Source of the DNA: an uncultured Brevundimonas sp.
Lineage (GTDB): Bacteria; Pseudomonadota; Alphaproteobacteria; Caulobacterales; Caulobacteraceae
DNA length: 64,000 nucleotides
Reading direction: 5' to 3'
NCBI RefSeq assembly: GCF_937863155.1
Contig: NZ_CALMFB010000024.1
Coordinates: 105,327 to 169,326 of the forward strand
The translations under genes were made by a program, and so were the position numbers. This document shows, piece by piece, positions 7,859-17,148 of the stretch (position 1 is the stretch's first letter; the number at the start of each line of letters is the position of its first letter). The notes under the pieces are model-generated. The model saw only the letters and a program-made list of their open reading frames with translations, made no database searches and had not been told where the DNA came from.

Positions 7859-9703
7859 CTATTCGGCCGCCAGGGCCGCCGCGCGCGCCGCGTCCAGACG
7901 CTGGGTCAGCGCCTCGTGCTGGCGCCACAGGGCCTGGGGCAGTCGGTCCTCGAACTGGGCGAAGAACTCGGGGATCAGCGAGGCCTCTTCGGTCCAGACC
8001 TCGGCGTCGACGCTGAGCAGGGTGTCCAGCTGCGCCTCGGTCAGGTCCAGGCCCGACAGGTCCAGCGCCGCGCGCGTCGGCAGACGGCCCACCGGCGTGT
8101 CCACGGCCTCGGCGACGCCATCCAGACGCTCGGTCACCCACTTCAGCACGCGGATGTTGTCGCCGAAGCCGGGCCAGATGAAACCGCCGTCCTGGTCCTT
8201 GCGGAACCAGTTGACGAAGAACATGCGCGGCAGTTTCGAGGCGTCGCGCCCCTCGGCCATCTTCAGCCAGTGGCCGAAATAGTCGCCCATGTTGTAGCCG
8301 CAGAACGGCAGCATGGCGAACGGGTCGCGGCGCAGTTCGCCGACCTTGTTCTCGGCCGCCGCCGTGCCCTCGGACGCCACGGTCGAGCCCAGGAAGACGC
8401 CGTGCTCCCAGTCGAAGGCCTCGGTCACCAGCGGCACCGCGCTGGCCCGGCGGCCGCCGAACAGGATGGCGTCGATCGGCACGCCCTTGGGGTCTTCCCA
8501 TTCCGGCGCGATGGTCGGGCACTGATGCGCCGGGGCCGCGAAACGGGCGTTCGGATGGGCGGCGGGTTCGCCCGACGCCGGATCGTGCGGCTGGCCCTTC
8601 CAGTTGGTCAGGCCCTCGGGCGCCGGCTTGGACAGGCCCTCCCACCAGACGTCGCCGTCATGCGTCAGGGCCGTGTTGGTGAAGATGGTGTTGCGCGTCA
8701 GGGTGGCCAGGGCGTTCTGGTTGGTGTTGCGGCTGGTGCCCGGCGCCACGCCGAAGAAGCCGGCTTCGGGGTTCACGGCATACAGGCGGCCGTCGTCGCC
8801 GAAGCGCATCCAGGCGATGTCGTCGCCGATGGTCTCGGCCTTCCAGCCGTCCAGCGCCGGCTGCAGCATGGCCAGATTGGTCTTGCCGCAGGCGCTGGGG
8901 AAGGCGGCGGCGACGTATTTGGACCGGCCCTCGGGGCTGGTCAGCTTCAGGATCAGCATATGCTCGGCCAGCCAGCCCTCGTCGCGGGCCATGACCGAGG
9001 CGATGCGCAGGGCGTAGCATTTCTTGCCCAGCAGGGCGTTGCCGCCATAGCCCGAGCCATAGGACCAGATTTCCCGCGTCTCGGGGAAATGGACGATCCA
9101 TTTGTCGTCGTTGCAGGGCCAGGGCACATCGGCCTGACCCTCGGCCAGGGGCGCGCCCAGGGTGTGCACCGCCGGCACGAAGTCGCCATCGGCGCCCAGC
9201 AGGTCCAGCGCCGGCTTGCCCATGCGGGTCATGACGCCCATCGACACGGCGACATAGCCGCTGTCGGTGATCTCGACGCCCAGGGCGCTGATCGGCGATC
9301 CCAGCGGTCCCATGCAGAAGGGCACGACATACATCGTCCGCCCGGCCATGCAGCCGTCGAACAGGCCGTTCAGGCGCGCGCGCATCTGAACCGGCTCGGC
9401 CCAGTTATTGGTCGGACCGGCGTCGGCCGGATCGGCGGGGCAGATGAAGGTGCGGCTTTCGACCCGCGCCACGTCGCGCGGATCGGAGGCGGCGTAATAG
9501 CAGCCGGGGCGCTTGGCGGGGTCCAGAGGCTTCAGCGTGCCCTTGGCCACCAGGTCGGCGGCGATGGCCTCTTTTTCCGCCTCGGAACCGTCGCACCAGT
9601 GGACGCGCGCGGGCTTGGTCAGGGCCGCGATCTGCTCGACCCAGGCGACAAGGCGCGCGTGGGCGGTCGGGGCCGGATGAAGGCCGGGAATCGATTGGGT
9701 CAC
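7859..9703 (-). CDS. pckG: phosphoenolpyruvate carboxykinase (GTP)
   Basis: 614 residues, normal for the GTP-dependent class. It converts oxaloacetate to phosphoenolpyruvate, the entry step of gluconeogenesis. Diagnostic motifs: the P-loop [12 protein letters not shown] at 268-279, GPTNNWAEP near 97-105, [13 protein letters not shown] near 125-137, and NWFRKD near the C-terminus. The ATG at 9703 follows GGAGCG-like purines. The ~200-base divergent leader upstream contains a perfect inverted repeat at 9763-9778. Many Alphaproteobacteria use the ATP-dependent enzyme PckA, so the GTP type is a lineage marker. Confidence 0.97.
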   Translation of the reverse strand: MTQSIPGLHPAPTAHARLVAWVEQIAALTKPARVHWCDGSEAEKEAIAADLVAKGTLKPLDPAKRPGCYYAASDPRDVARVESRTFICPADPADAGPTNNWAEPVQMRARLNGLFDGCMAGRTMYVVPFCMGPLGSPISALGVEITDSGYVAVSMGVMTRMGKPALDLLGADGDFVPAVHTLGAPLAEGQADVPWPCNDDKWIVHFPETREIWSYGSGYGGNALLGKKCYALRIASVMARDEGWLAEHMLILKLTSPEGRSKYVAAAFPSACGKTNLAMLQPALDGWKAETIGDDIAWMRFGDDGRLYAVNPEAGFFGVAPGTSRNTNQNALATLTRNTIFTNTALTHDGDVWWEGLSKPAPEGLTNWKGQPHDPASGEPAAHPNARFAAPAHQCPTIAPEWEDPKGVPIDAILFGGRRASAVPLVTEAFDWEHGVFLGSTVASEGTAAAENKVGELRRDPFAMLPFCGYNMGDYFGHWLKMAEGRDASKLPRMFFVNWFRKDQDGGFIWPGFGDNIRVLKWVTERLDGVAEAVDTPVGRLPTRAALDLSGLDLTEAQLDTLLSVDAEVWTEEASLIPEFFAQFEDRLPQALWRQHEALTQRLDAARAAALAAE

Positions 9704-9762
9704 GATGACGCTCCTGAACGTGCCGGCCCGGCGATCTGACGCCGCCGTGGCCGATTTCCTCC

Positions 9763-9778
9763 GCGTGACGCATCACGC
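9763..9778. promoter_or_regulatory. inverted repeat upstream of pckG (candidate operator)
   Basis: GCGTGA-CGCA-TCACGC is a perfect 6-bp inverted repeat with a 4-base spacer, about 60 bases upstream of the pckG ATG. Its size and position fit a dimeric transcription factor site. The regulator is not identifiable here. Confidence 0.35.
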
Positions 9779-9905
9779 AATGTTTCAGGGGAAAGACACC
9801 CAAGTCGACGCCGCGTCAACCGATGCACGTTTCAACCCCGTGTGAAGTCGCCGGTCGCGTCGATGCGCACTTTTCGCCCTGTCGCAGGCCGGGTATCGGG
9901 AACGG

Positions 9906-10538
9906 ATGCAGACGATGAATTCCCCGACCGCCGCCCCCGACGGCGCCCTGGCTTCGCCCGCGGCCCAGCGGAACGCCGAGCCGATTCTGGCGGTGCTGCG
10001 CGCCCATCTGCCGGCGCGCGGCCGGGTGCTGGAGATCGCGGCCGGGTCGGGCCAGCACGCCGTGGCCTTCTCCACCGCCCTGCCCGGCCTGGACTGGACG
10101 CCCAGCGACCCCAGCCCCCAGGCCCGCGCCAGCATCGCCGCCTGGCGGGGCGCGGCCGGTCCGGCCAATCTGAACCCTCCACTGGAGGTGGACTGTCTGG
10201 ACCCCGCCACCTGGCCCGATGGCCCGTTCGCGGCCATCACCTGCATCAACATGATCCACATCAGCCCCTGGGCGGCGACCGAGGGTCTGATGGCGCTGGC
10301 CCAGCGCGCGCTGGCGCCCGGCGGCCTGCTGTTTCTGTATGGCCCCTATCGCGAGGCGGGGGTCCAGACGGCGCCGTCGAACGAGGCCTTCGACGCCGAC
10401 CTGAAACGCCGCGACCCGGCCTGGGGCCTGCGCGACGTGGCCGATGTGGCCGCCCTGGCCAAGGATCACGGCCTGGCGCTGACGCTGCGGGTCGCCATGC
10501 CGGCGAACAACCTCAGCCTGCTGCTGCGGCGCGTCTGA
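9906..10538 (+). CDS. DUF938 family SAM-dependent methyltransferase-like protein
   Basis: 210 residues. The class I methyltransferase motif I is VLEIAAGSGQHAVAF (about residues 38-52), followed by the DUF938-typical WTPSDPSPQARASIAAW and ITCINMIHISPWAATEGLM. The C-terminus carries LFLYGPYREAGVQTAPSNEAFDADLKRRDPAWGLRD, also characteristic of DUF938. The substrate is not known. A second ATG at 9915 is an alternative start. The stop overlaps the ATG of the pseudouridine synthase (TGATG), so translation is probably coupled. Confidence 0.87.
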   Translation: MQTMNSPTAAPDGALASPAAQRNAEPILAVLRAHLPARGRVLEIAAGSGQHAVAFSTALPGLDWTPSDPSPQARASIAAWRGAAGPANLNPPLEVDCLDPATWPDGPFAAITCINMIHISPWAATEGLMALAQRALAPGGLLFLYGPYREAGVQTAPSNEAFDADLKRRDPAWGLRDVADVAALAKDHGLALTLRVAMPANNLSLLLRRV

Positions 10539-11293
10539 TGGCCTGGACCCGCACCTATGACGGGCCTGAGCCGGTTCGCATCAACAAATGGCTGGGTCAG
10601 TCGGGCGTCTGTTCGCGGCGCGAGGCGGACGGCCTGATCGCCGAGGGTCTGGTCAGCATCGACGGGGCGACGGTGACCGACGCGGGGCGCAAGATCGCGC
10701 CGGGCGAAACCCTGACGCTGAACGACGCCGCCACCCGCGCCCTGGACGCCGGTTTCACCCTGATGCTGCACAAGCCCGTCGGCTATGTCTCGGGCCAGCC
10801 CGAGCCGGACAAGATCCCCGCCGTGCGCCTGCTCACCGCCGTGAACGCCCAGGACGGATCGGCGGACATCGCCGCCGACGCCTCCGTGCCCCCCATCGGG
10901 CGGCTGGACGAGGATTCGCGCGGCCTGCTGCTATTCTCGACGGACGGCGTGGTGGCCAAGGCGGTGATCGGACCGGAGTCGGACCTGCCCAAGGAGTATC
11001 TGGTCCGCGTCGCGGGGGATGTGACCGACGCCAAGCTGGCGCTGTTGCGTCGCGGCCTGTCGCTGGACGGGCGGATGCTGAGACCCGCCGAGGTGACCCA
11101 GCTGAAACCCCGCCGCCTGCGCTTCATCCTGCGCGAGGGCCGCAACCGTCAGATCCGCCGCATGTGCGAACTGGTGGGGCTGGAGGTCACCGACCTGAAG
11201 CGCATCCGCATCGGCCCGGTGGGCCTGGGCGACCTGCCAGAGGGGCAATGGCGCATGCTGACGCCGGACGAGCGGGCCAAGCTGATCGGCTGA
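10538..11293 (+). CDS. RsuA/RluB/E/F-type pseudouridine synthase
   Basis: 251 residues. An N-terminal S4 RNA-binding domain (RINKWLGQSGVCSRREADGLIAEGLVSIDG, about 14-43) precedes a catalytic domain with the nucleophilic aspartate in GRLDEDSRGLLLFSTDG (Asp124). KPVGYVSG and EGRNRQIRRMCELVGLEV are also family signatures. The best match in form is RluF (23S rRNA U2604), since no long C-terminal tail is present, but RluB or RluE roles cannot be excluded. It overlaps the DUF938 gene by one base. Confidence 0.9.
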   Translation: MAWTRTYDGPEPVRINKWLGQSGVCSRREADGLIAEGLVSIDGATVTDAGRKIAPGETLTLNDAATRALDAGFTLMLHKPVGYVSGQPEPDKIPAVRLLTAVNAQDGSADIAADASVPPIGRLDEDSRGLLLFSTDGVVAKAVIGPESDLPKEYLVRVAGDVTDAKLALLRRGLSLDGRMLRPAEVTQLKPRRLRFILREGRNRQIRRMCELVGLEVTDLKRIRIGPVGLGDLPEGQWRMLTPDERAKLIG

Positions 11294-11297
11294 TGGC

Positions 11298-13109
11298 CTA
11301 AAGCGGCGCGCACTGGGCCGTCAGCCAGTCCAGAACATCGCCATCCAGCAACGGCCCGACCCGGGCCAGCACCGTCGCGTGATAGGCGTCGACATAGGCG
11401 CGTTCGTCGGCCGTCAGCAGGTCCACGTCGATCAGTTTGCGATCCAGCGGCGCCAGGGTCAGCTGCTCGAACCCCAGCATCGGCCGTTCCCCGCCCGCGA
11501 TGGGTTGCGCCTCGGTCACCACCTGCAGGGTCTCGATGCGGATGCCCCAGTGGTTCTCGCGGTAATAGCCCGGCTCGTTCGACACGATCATGCCGGGCAG
11601 AAGCGCCTGGGTCGTCCCCCATTTGGCGATCCGCTGCGGCCCCTCGTGCACGCCCAGATAGCTGCCGACGCCGTGGCCGGTGCCGTGGTCGTAGTCGAAC
11701 CCCTGCATCCACAGCGGCAGACGCGCCAGGGCGTCCAGCTGCATGCCGTTGGTCCCGGCCGGGAACCTCACCACCGCCATGGCGATATGCCCCTTCAGCA
11801 CCAGGGTGAACATGCGGCGCTGGTCGGCGCTGGGGTCGCCCACGGCCATGGTCCGCGTCACATCGGTGGTCCCATCCAGATACTGGCCGCCGCCGTCCAC
11901 CAACAGCAGAGAGCCGCGCTCCATGCGTCGGATCGTTCGGGTCACGGGCTTGTAGTGTGGCAGGGCGCCGTTCGGCCCGGCCCCGGCGATGGTGTCGAAC
12001 GACAGGTCCTTCAGCGCGCCGGTCTGTTCGCGGAAGCCTTCCAGCGCCTCGGCCACCTGGCGCTCGTCCGGCAGGGTCTGCTGCGCCACCGTATCGACCC
12101 AGTGCAGGAAGCGCGTCAGCGCCGCCCCGTCGCGGATGTGGGCCTGGCGCGAGCCTTCGATCTCGACCGCGTTCTTGACCGCGCGCGGCAGGGTGCAGGG
12201 ATCGGCCCCGCGCACCACGGTCGCCCCCGCCGCCGCCAGCCGGTCGAACCACCAGGCCGAGGACAGCGACGGATCGATCAGCACCCGGCGGCCCTTCAGC
12301 CCCTCCAGAGCCCCGTCCAGCGCCTCGGGCGACTGAACCGAGACGGCGTCGCCCAGCCAGCCGGGCAGTTCATTGGTCACCTTCCTGGGATCGACGAACA
12401 GGCTGGCCGAACCATCGGCCTGGACCACCGCCTGGGCCAGAGGCAGGGGCGAGCGGATCACGTCGCCGCCGCGCACATTGAACAGCCAGGCGATGGAGGA
12501 TGGCGCCGTCAGGACGGCCGCATCCGCGCCCTTGTCGGCGATGGCCTTGCCGATCCGGGCGCGCTTTGACGCCGCACTCTCGCCCGCATGGCGGTCTTCG
12601 TGGGGGACCACAGGGGCCATGGGTTGCGCCGGGCGATCATCACCCCAGGCCAGGTCCAGCGGATTGACCTGAACGGGCTTCAGCTCAGCCCCCGCCCTGG
12701 CCGCCGCCGCCCTCAGCCCCGCCAGGGCGTCCGGGCTGTGCAAACGTGGGTCATAGCCGATTACCGATCCCTTGGGCGCGCCTTCCAGCCAGCGCGCCAG
12801 ACCGTTGTCTTCCAGCGCCAGGATTTCGAACTGGTCCGCATCGACCTGGGCCCGCACCTGCACCGTATAGCGGCCGTCGGCGAACACGGCCGCTCGATCG
12901 GTCAGCACCGCCCCCGCGCCGGCCGAGCCGGTGAAGCCGCTGATCCAGGCCAGCCGCTCGTTGGCCTCGGGCAGGTATTCGTTCTGGTGCTCGTCCTCAT
13001 GCGGGATGAGGAAGCCGTCCAGCCCCTGCTCGGCCATGCGGGCGCGAAGCAGGGGCAGGTGTTTCCGGCCGAAGGACGGGTCGGTGGCTTCGTCAAAGGT
13101 CTGGCGCAT
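11298..13109 (-). CDS. Xaa-Pro aminopeptidase, M24 family (long form)
   Basis: 603 residues, the length of the long creatinase/aminopeptidase P type with two N-terminal creatinase-like domains (about 1-310) and a C-terminal pita-bread M24 domain. Dinuclear metal ligands are visible: the Asp pair in LLVDGGGQYLDGTTDVTRTM, His in GTGHGVGSYLG, Glu in SNEPGYYRE and Glu in IRIETLQ. It removes N-terminal residues before proline. It is convergent with the pseudouridine synthase gene, only 4 bases away. The ATG at 13109 starts MRQTFDEATDPSF. Confidence 0.93.
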   Translation of the reverse strand: MRQTFDEATDPSFGRKHLPLLRARMAEQGLDGFLIPHEDEHQNEYLPEANERLAWISGFTGSAGAGAVLTDRAAVFADGRYTVQVRAQVDADQFEILALEDNGLARWLEGAPKGSVIGYDPRLHSPDALAGLRAAAARAGAELKPVQVNPLDLAWGDDRPAQPMAPVVPHEDRHAGESAASKRARIGKAIADKGADAAVLTAPSSIAWLFNVRGGDVIRSPLPLAQAVVQADGSASLFVDPRKVTNELPGWLGDAVSVQSPEALDGALEGLKGRRVLIDPSLSSAWWFDRLAAAGATVVRGADPCTLPRAVKNAVEIEGSRQAHIRDGAALTRFLHWVDTVAQQTLPDERQVAEALEGFREQTGALKDLSFDTIAGAGPNGALPHYKPVTRTIRRMERGSLLLVDGGGQYLDGTTDVTRTMAVGDPSADQRRMFTLVLKGHIAMAVVRFPAGTNGMQLDALARLPLWMQGFDYDHGTGHGVGSYLGVHEGPQRIAKWGTTQALLPGMIVSNEPGYYRENHWGIRIETLQVVTEAQPIAGGERPMLGFEQLTLAPLDRKLIDVDLLTADERAYVDAYHATVLARVGPLLDGDVLDWLTAQCAPL

Positions 13110-13157
13110 GGCGGCGGGTCTAGCACCGCCATGCGCCGCCGGGAAAGGCGTCGATGA

Positions 13158-13607
13158 TCAGGGCTGAGGCGTGGTCGAGGTCACGACCGGAGCCGCGCCC
13201 GTCGACGCACCGGGCGCCGGCTCGCTGCGGGCCTCGGCGGCGCGGGCCTCGGCGGCGGCGCGGGCAGCCTCGGCCTGAGCGCGGGCGGCGTCGGCGCGGG
13301 CGATGGCCACCCCCGCCTGGGCCCCCGCAATCTGACCCTGGACCTGGGCCGAGGCGCTGGCGGCGTCGGCCTGGGCCTGAGCCTGGACGGCCTGGGCCTC
13401 GGCCAGGCGGGTTTCGACCTCGGCCTGGCTGGTCGCGCCGTTGTTGGAGGCCAGCAGCCAGATCACCACCAGCAGCACGGCGACTGCCAAGCCGCCCGCC
13501 ACCCACCAGCCGGTGTTGGACTCGGGCCGCACCACCACCGTCTCGGTATAGACCGGCTGGGCCGGCGGCGGGGTCGAGGGGTTCAGGTCGGGATCATACT
13601 GGCTCAC
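13158..13607 (-). CDS. small membrane protein with Ala-rich coiled coil
   Basis: 149 residues from GTG at 13607 (preceded by AGGAGGT), which gives MSQYDPDLNPSTPPPAQP; the longer open frame upstream is not supported. One membrane segment (about residues 34-53, WWVAGGLAVAVLLVVIWLLA) is followed by ~75 residues of Ala/Gln/Glu-rich heptad-like sequence (AEVETRLAEAQAVQAQAQAD, QAEAARAAAEARAAEARSE) and an Ala/Thr/Pro tail. It looks like a single-pass protein with a long helix outside the cytoplasm or in it; orientation is unknown. It follows prmA by 55 bases. Function unknown. Confidence 0.72.
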   Translation of the reverse strand: MSQYDPDLNPSTPPPAQPVYTETVVVRPESNTGWWVAGGLAVAVLLVVIWLLASNNGATSQAEVETRLAEAQAVQAQAQADAASASAQVQGQIAGAQAGVAIARADAARAQAEAARAAAEARAAEARSEPAPGASTGAAPVVTSTTPQP

Positions 13608-13662
13608 GGGCGGACCTCCTGGTGTTCGCCCCGCAGAACGGCCTCGCTTGGCCCCCGGTTCC

Positions 13663-14535
13663 CTATCCGCCCCGGCGCAGCAGCAGGGCCGACCAGGCAT
13701 CGTGATGGATGGTCTGCTCGACCGCGAACCCCAGGGCCTCATAGGCCTCCAGAACCTCGGCCTCCTGGGTCCGCAGCAGGCCCGACAGGATGGCGCGCCC
13801 GTCCGGCGTCATCCGCGCCGTGATCGCCGGCGCCAGTTCGATCAGAGGCCGCGCCAGGATGTTGGCGAACACCAGGTCATAGGGCGCCTGGCCGGTCACC
13901 GCCGGATGGCTCAGGTCCCCGTCCTCGACGAACACCGCCTGGGCGCCGTTGATCTCGGCGTTCTCGCCCGCGATGCGAACCGAGGGGCTGTCGATGTCCG
14001 TCCCCACGACCACCGGCGTTCCGGTCAGATTGGCGGCGATGCCCAGGACCCCGGTGCCGGTCCCGACGTCCAGCACCCTCCGCGGCGCGCCCGCCGTGGT
14101 CAGCACCGTCTCCAGCGCCTCCAGACATCCGACCGTGGTGCCGTGATGGCCGGTGCCGAAGGCGGCGCCGGCGTCGATCTTGATGCTGACCCGGTCGGCC
14201 GGAACCTTGCCCTGGTCATGGGCGCCATAGACGAAGAACCGCCCCGCCTCGACCGGCGGCAGGCCCGACAGCGACATGGCCAGCCAGTCGGCGTCGGCCA
14301 GCTTTTCGACCACCACGGTCAGGCCGTCGTGCGCACGCAGGGCGGCGGCGACCCCGTCCGCCTCCTCGTCCGTGGTCGGAAAGGCGTCGATGCGCCAGAC
14401 GCCCCTGTCCTCGTCTTCCTCCAGGATGGAATAGGTCGCGCCTTCCAGCAGGGGGTCCGCGTCCAGCGCCGCGGCGGCGGCCTCTGCGACTTCTCGGTCG
14501 CCATGTGCGATTATCTGAACTGCGGTCTGTGACAT
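13663..14535 (-). CDS. prmA: ribosomal protein L11 methyltransferase
   Basis: 290 residues. It trimethylates L11 using SAM. The substrate-recognition N-terminal domain is followed by [17 protein letters not shown] and motif [17 protein letters not shown], with the motif IV-like [14 protein letters not shown]; all are PrmA hallmarks. The ATG at 14535 starts [13 protein letters not shown]. The divergent 100-base spacer to the histone-like gene is the probable promoter region for both. Confidence 0.94.
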   Translation of the reverse strand: MSQTAVQIIAHGDREVAEAAAAALDADPLLEGATYSILEEDEDRGVWRIDAFPTTDEEADGVAAALRAHDGLTVVVEKLADADWLAMSLSGLPPVEAGRFFVYGAHDQGKVPADRVSIKIDAGAAFGTGHHGTTVGCLEALETVLTTAGAPRRVLDVGTGTGVLGIAANLTGTPVVVGTDIDSPSVRIAGENAEINGAQAVFVEDGDLSHPAVTGQAPYDLVFANILARPLIELAPAITARMTPDGRAILSGLLRTQEAEVLEAYEALGFAVEQTIHHDAWSALLLRRGG

Positions 14536-14635
14536 TTCCTAAAGCCCGTTATCATGCCGAATCGCAGCTATTCGGCGCGACCCGGTCCAATGCGGTCCAG
14601 CGCGCCTTCGTCCAAACCGAGGGGTCGGGGAGTCC

Positions 14636-15172
14636 ATGGCCAAATCACCGTCAGCACCAAAGTCCGCTTCCAAGCCTAAACCGGCCGCGAAGTCGAGCGC
14701 CGCCAAGCCTGCGGCCGCAAAGAAACCCGTCGCCGCCAAGGCGCCCGCCGCGGCCAAGCCCGCCACGAAACCGGCCGCCGCCAAGACTGCGGCTCCGAAG
14801 GCGACGGCTCCGAAAGCCGCTGTGAAGCCGGCCGCCAAGGCTGCTGCGCCCAAGACGGCGGCCAAGCCCGCCGCGAAGGCTGCACCCGCCAAGAAGCCCG
14901 CTGCGCCCAAGACCGCCGCGAAACCGGCCGCCAAGGCCGCGGCCCCGAAGGCGACCGCGCCCAAGGCTGCCGCTCCGAAGGCTGCGGCGAAACCCGCCGC
15001 CAGGAAGCCGGCGGCCGCCAAGCCCGCCGCTGCGCCCAAGCCCGCGCCGGTCGCCGCTGCGGCCCCCGCTCCGGCTCCGGCGCCCGCCGCCGCCGCGCCC
15101 AAGCCCGCCGCCAAGCCGGCGCCCAAGGGTTTCTGGGCCAAGCTGGGCGACGCCATCTTCGGCAAGCGCTGA
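14636..15172 (+). CDS. histone H1-like Lys/Ala/Pro-rich protein
   Basis: 178 residues, almost entirely Ala, Lys and Pro in degenerate repeats of the AAKPAAK / KAAAPKA type, resembling the C-terminal tail of histone H1 and bacterial AlgP/HctB-like proteins. The last 17 residues differ (APKGFWAKLGDAIFGKR) and could form a short amphipathic helix. Such basic repeats bind nucleic acid non-specifically; a nucleoid role is inference. The ATG at 14636 gives MAKSPSAPKSASKPK. Repeat number may vary between strains. A strong terminator follows directly. Confidence 0.82.
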   Translation: MAKSPSAPKSASKPKPAAKSSAAKPAAAKKPVAAKAPAAAKPATKPAAAKTAAPKATAPKAAVKPAAKAAAPKTAAKPAAKAAPAKKPAAPKTAAKPAAKAAAPKATAPKAAAPKAAAKPAARKPAAAKPAAAPKPAPVAAAAPAPAPAPAAAAPKPAAKPAPKGFWAKLGDAIFGKR

Positions 15173-15190
15173 TCTGAACGCCTGAATGTC

Positions 15191-15227
15191 AAAGGCCCCG
15201 GACGGTCGATCCGTCCGGGGCCTTTTT
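15191..15227 (+). terminator. rho-independent terminator
   Basis: AAAGGCCCCGGACGG pairs with CCGTCCGGGGCCTTT around the loop TCGAT and is followed by a T run (15191-15227), 18 bases after the histone-like stop. The symmetrical A/T flanks mean it can also work for transcription from the other side, where the methyltransferase gene ends at 15248. Confidence 0.93.
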
Positions 15228-15247
15228 CATGCCGGGTCCGCGCCGCC

Positions 15248-16039
15248 TCAGCCCGGCTTGCGGAAGCGATAGACGAACTGGTCGGTCCGGCCGCGAATGG
15301 CGGGGTCAAAGACGTTCAGGCTGTGGTCGTCGTCGGGGTTGGCCACCACCTTGGTCTCGGCCTCGAACACGAAACCCGCCGCCTCGACCTGACGACGCAG
15401 GGCGGCGCCTTCGATCCGGTGCAGGGTTGCGACCACTTCCAGCCCCGCCCCCGGCGCGGCCTGGTGATCCAGGATGACATACAGGCCGCCGGGCTTCAGC
15501 GCCGCGAACACCGCCGCATTCATCCGCGCCACGTCCACGCCGAAGCGAGGAATGACGAAGTCGTGGTATTCCTGGGCCGTGAACACCACGTCCACCGGGC
15601 GGCCGAACGGCATGTCCTCCAGGGCGGCGGTGATGCGGCTGACGTTCGGATAGGTCGAGGCCAGGGTGTCGCCGTGCACATTCTCGCGCGCCGCCGTCTG
15701 GTTCGGCACGAAGGCGAAAACTCGGCCGGTCGGCCCGACCACGGGCGCGAACAGGCGGGTGAAATAGCCTTCCTCCGGCCGGATGTCGGCGATGACGTCG
15801 CCGGGCTGCAGGCCGATGAAGGCCAGCATCTCGGCCGGATAACGCAGCGGGTCACGCGCCACCTCGTCGGCCGGACGACGCGGGTCGGCCACGGCTTCGG
15901 CGTACAGGGCGGCGTGGTCGGTTTCAGGCGCGGCGTTGACGATGACGTCATGCGACCCCGGCCCATTGGCGATGATGACACAGCCGCCCAGGGCCAGGCT
16001 GATCGCCCCGGCGACGGCGGCGGATACGGCGGTTCTCAT
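15248..16039 (-). CDS. exported class I methyltransferase-like lipoprotein
   Basis: 263 residues. AGGAGG lies five bases before the ATG at 16039 and fixes the start. The N-terminus is a lipoprotein signal ending LALGGC (Cys20). The mature part is methyltransferase-like: DPLRYPAEMLAFIGLQPGD, VIADIRPEEGYFTRLFAPVV, then DVVFTAQEYHDF and PGGLYVILDHQA. This matches the predicted methyltransferase group COG4798. Motif I is degenerate (IRPEEGYF instead of a Gly-rich loop with an acidic residue ahead), and export would remove it from cytoplasmic SAM, so activity is doubtful. Confidence 0.78.
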   Translation of the reverse strand: MRTAVSAAVAGAISLALGGCVIIANGPGSHDVIVNAAPETDHAALYAEAVADPRRPADEVARDPLRYPAEMLAFIGLQPGDVIADIRPEEGYFTRLFAPVVGPTGRVFAFVPNQTAARENVHGDTLASTYPNVSRITAALEDMPFGRPVDVVFTAQEYHDFVIPRFGVDVARMNAAVFAALKPGGLYVILDHQAAPGAGLEVVATLHRIEGAALRRQVEAAGFVFEAETKVVANPDDDHSLNVFDPAIRGRTDQFVYRFRKPG

Positions 16040-16095
16040 GAGGGCCTCCTGCAACGGCGCAGGGATAGGGACGCTGTTTCACCCGCGACGCAAGC

Positions 16096-17148
16096 TCAAT
16101 CCAGCGGACGCCACGCCTGATCGGACGGCAGGGGCGCGAACAGGGCGTCCAGGTCGGCGTCGCTGACGCCGTCCAGGGTCGCGGGCGACCACCGGGGCGC
16201 ATTGTCCTTGTCCACGATCACGGCGCGCACGCCCTCCTGAAAGTCGTGGGTGCGCACAACCCGGCCGCCCAGGGCGTATTCCATGGCCATGTTGTCGGCG
16301 AAGTCGGTCAGGGCGGCGCCGGCGCGGATCTGGCGCAGCGACACCTTCAGCGACTGGGGCGATTTGGTCTTCAGGATCGCCAGCTGCGCCTGGGCCCAGT
16401 CGGACCCTTCGGCCTCCAGCGCGGCGAAGATCGCCTCGACCGTGTCATGGGCGAACAGGCGGTCGATGGCCTCCAGATGCGGTTCGATCGGCGCCTCGCC
16501 TGCGTCATCCTCCAGCCCGTCGGCGATGTCGGCCGGGTGGGCCGGATCGGTGGCCAGGATGGCGCGGAACGCCTCCAGCGCATCGGTCGGCAGATAGTGG
16601 GTGTGGATGCCCAGGAAGACGGTGTCCGCCGCCTTCAGCCGTGCGCCGGTCAGGGCGATCCAGACGCCCGTCTGGCCCGGCAGGCGCGGCAGGAACCAGC
16701 CGCCGCCCACATCGGGGAACAGGCCGATCCCCGTCTCGGGCATGGCGTAGGTGGTGCGTTCGGTGGCGATGCGCACCTCGGCCGGTTCGCTGATGCCCAC
16801 GCCGCCGCCCATGACGATGCCGTCCACCAGGGCCGTCACCGGCTTGGGATAGGTGAACAAGAGGTGGTTCAGCTTGTATTCCGTGTCGAAGAAGCGCCGG
16901 GCCTCGGCCGCATCGCCCGCGCCGCTTTCGGCGATCATGCGGATGTCGCCCCCGGCGCAGAAGCCGCGCTCGCCGGCATGGTCGATCAGCACCGACTTCA
17001 CCGCCTCATCCGCGCGCCAGTCCAGCAGCGCCGCGATCATCGCCTCGCACATGCCCCGGTTCAGCGCATGCAGCGCCTTGGGCCGGTTCAGGGTGATGCG
17101 GCCGACGCCGGCTTCGACGCGGGTCAGGATTTCGGGTTCGTCGCTCAT
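16096..17148 (-). CDS. 3-hydroxyisobutyryl-CoA hydrolase (enoyl-CoA hydratase/isomerase family)
   Basis: 350 residues, the length of the hydrolase group rather than simple crotonases (~260). The crotonase fold motifs are clear: RGFCAGGDIRMI, GIVMGGGVGIS and MPETGIGLFPDVGGGWFLPRLPG; the last is typical of 3-hydroxyisobutyryl-CoA hydrolase in valine breakdown. The C-terminal half has SPQSLKVSLRQI and FQEGVRAVIVDKD. The ATG at 17148 overlaps the stop of the acyl-CoA dehydrogenase gene (ATGA). The neighbour and fold together support the valine assignment. Confidence 0.92.
   Translation of the reverse strand: MSDEPEILTRVEAGVGRITLNRPKALHALNRGMCEAMIAALLDWRADEAVKSVLIDHAGERGFCAGGDIRMIAESGAGDAAEARRFFDTEYKLNHLLFTYPKPVTALVDGIVMGGGVGISEPAEVRIATERTTYAMPETGIGLFPDVGGGWFLPRLPGQTGVWIALTGARLKAADTVFLGIHTHYLPTDALEAFRAILATDPAHPADIADGLEDDAGEAPIEPHLEAIDRLFAHDTVEAIFAALEAEGSDWAQAQLAILKTKSPQSLKVSLRQIRAGAALTDFADNMAMEYALGGRVVRTHDFQEGVRAVIVDKDNAPRWSPATLDGVSDADLDALFAPLPSDQAWRPLD

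Noticed and set aside
7643-9739. A 698-codon plus-strand frame opposite pckG
   Set aside because: pckG matches its family end to end; the antisense product has no motif or ribosome binding site.
14636-15172. Short tandem repeats as a CRISPR-like array
   Set aside because: The repeats are degenerate, in frame and encode a basic protein; there are no unique spacers of regular length.
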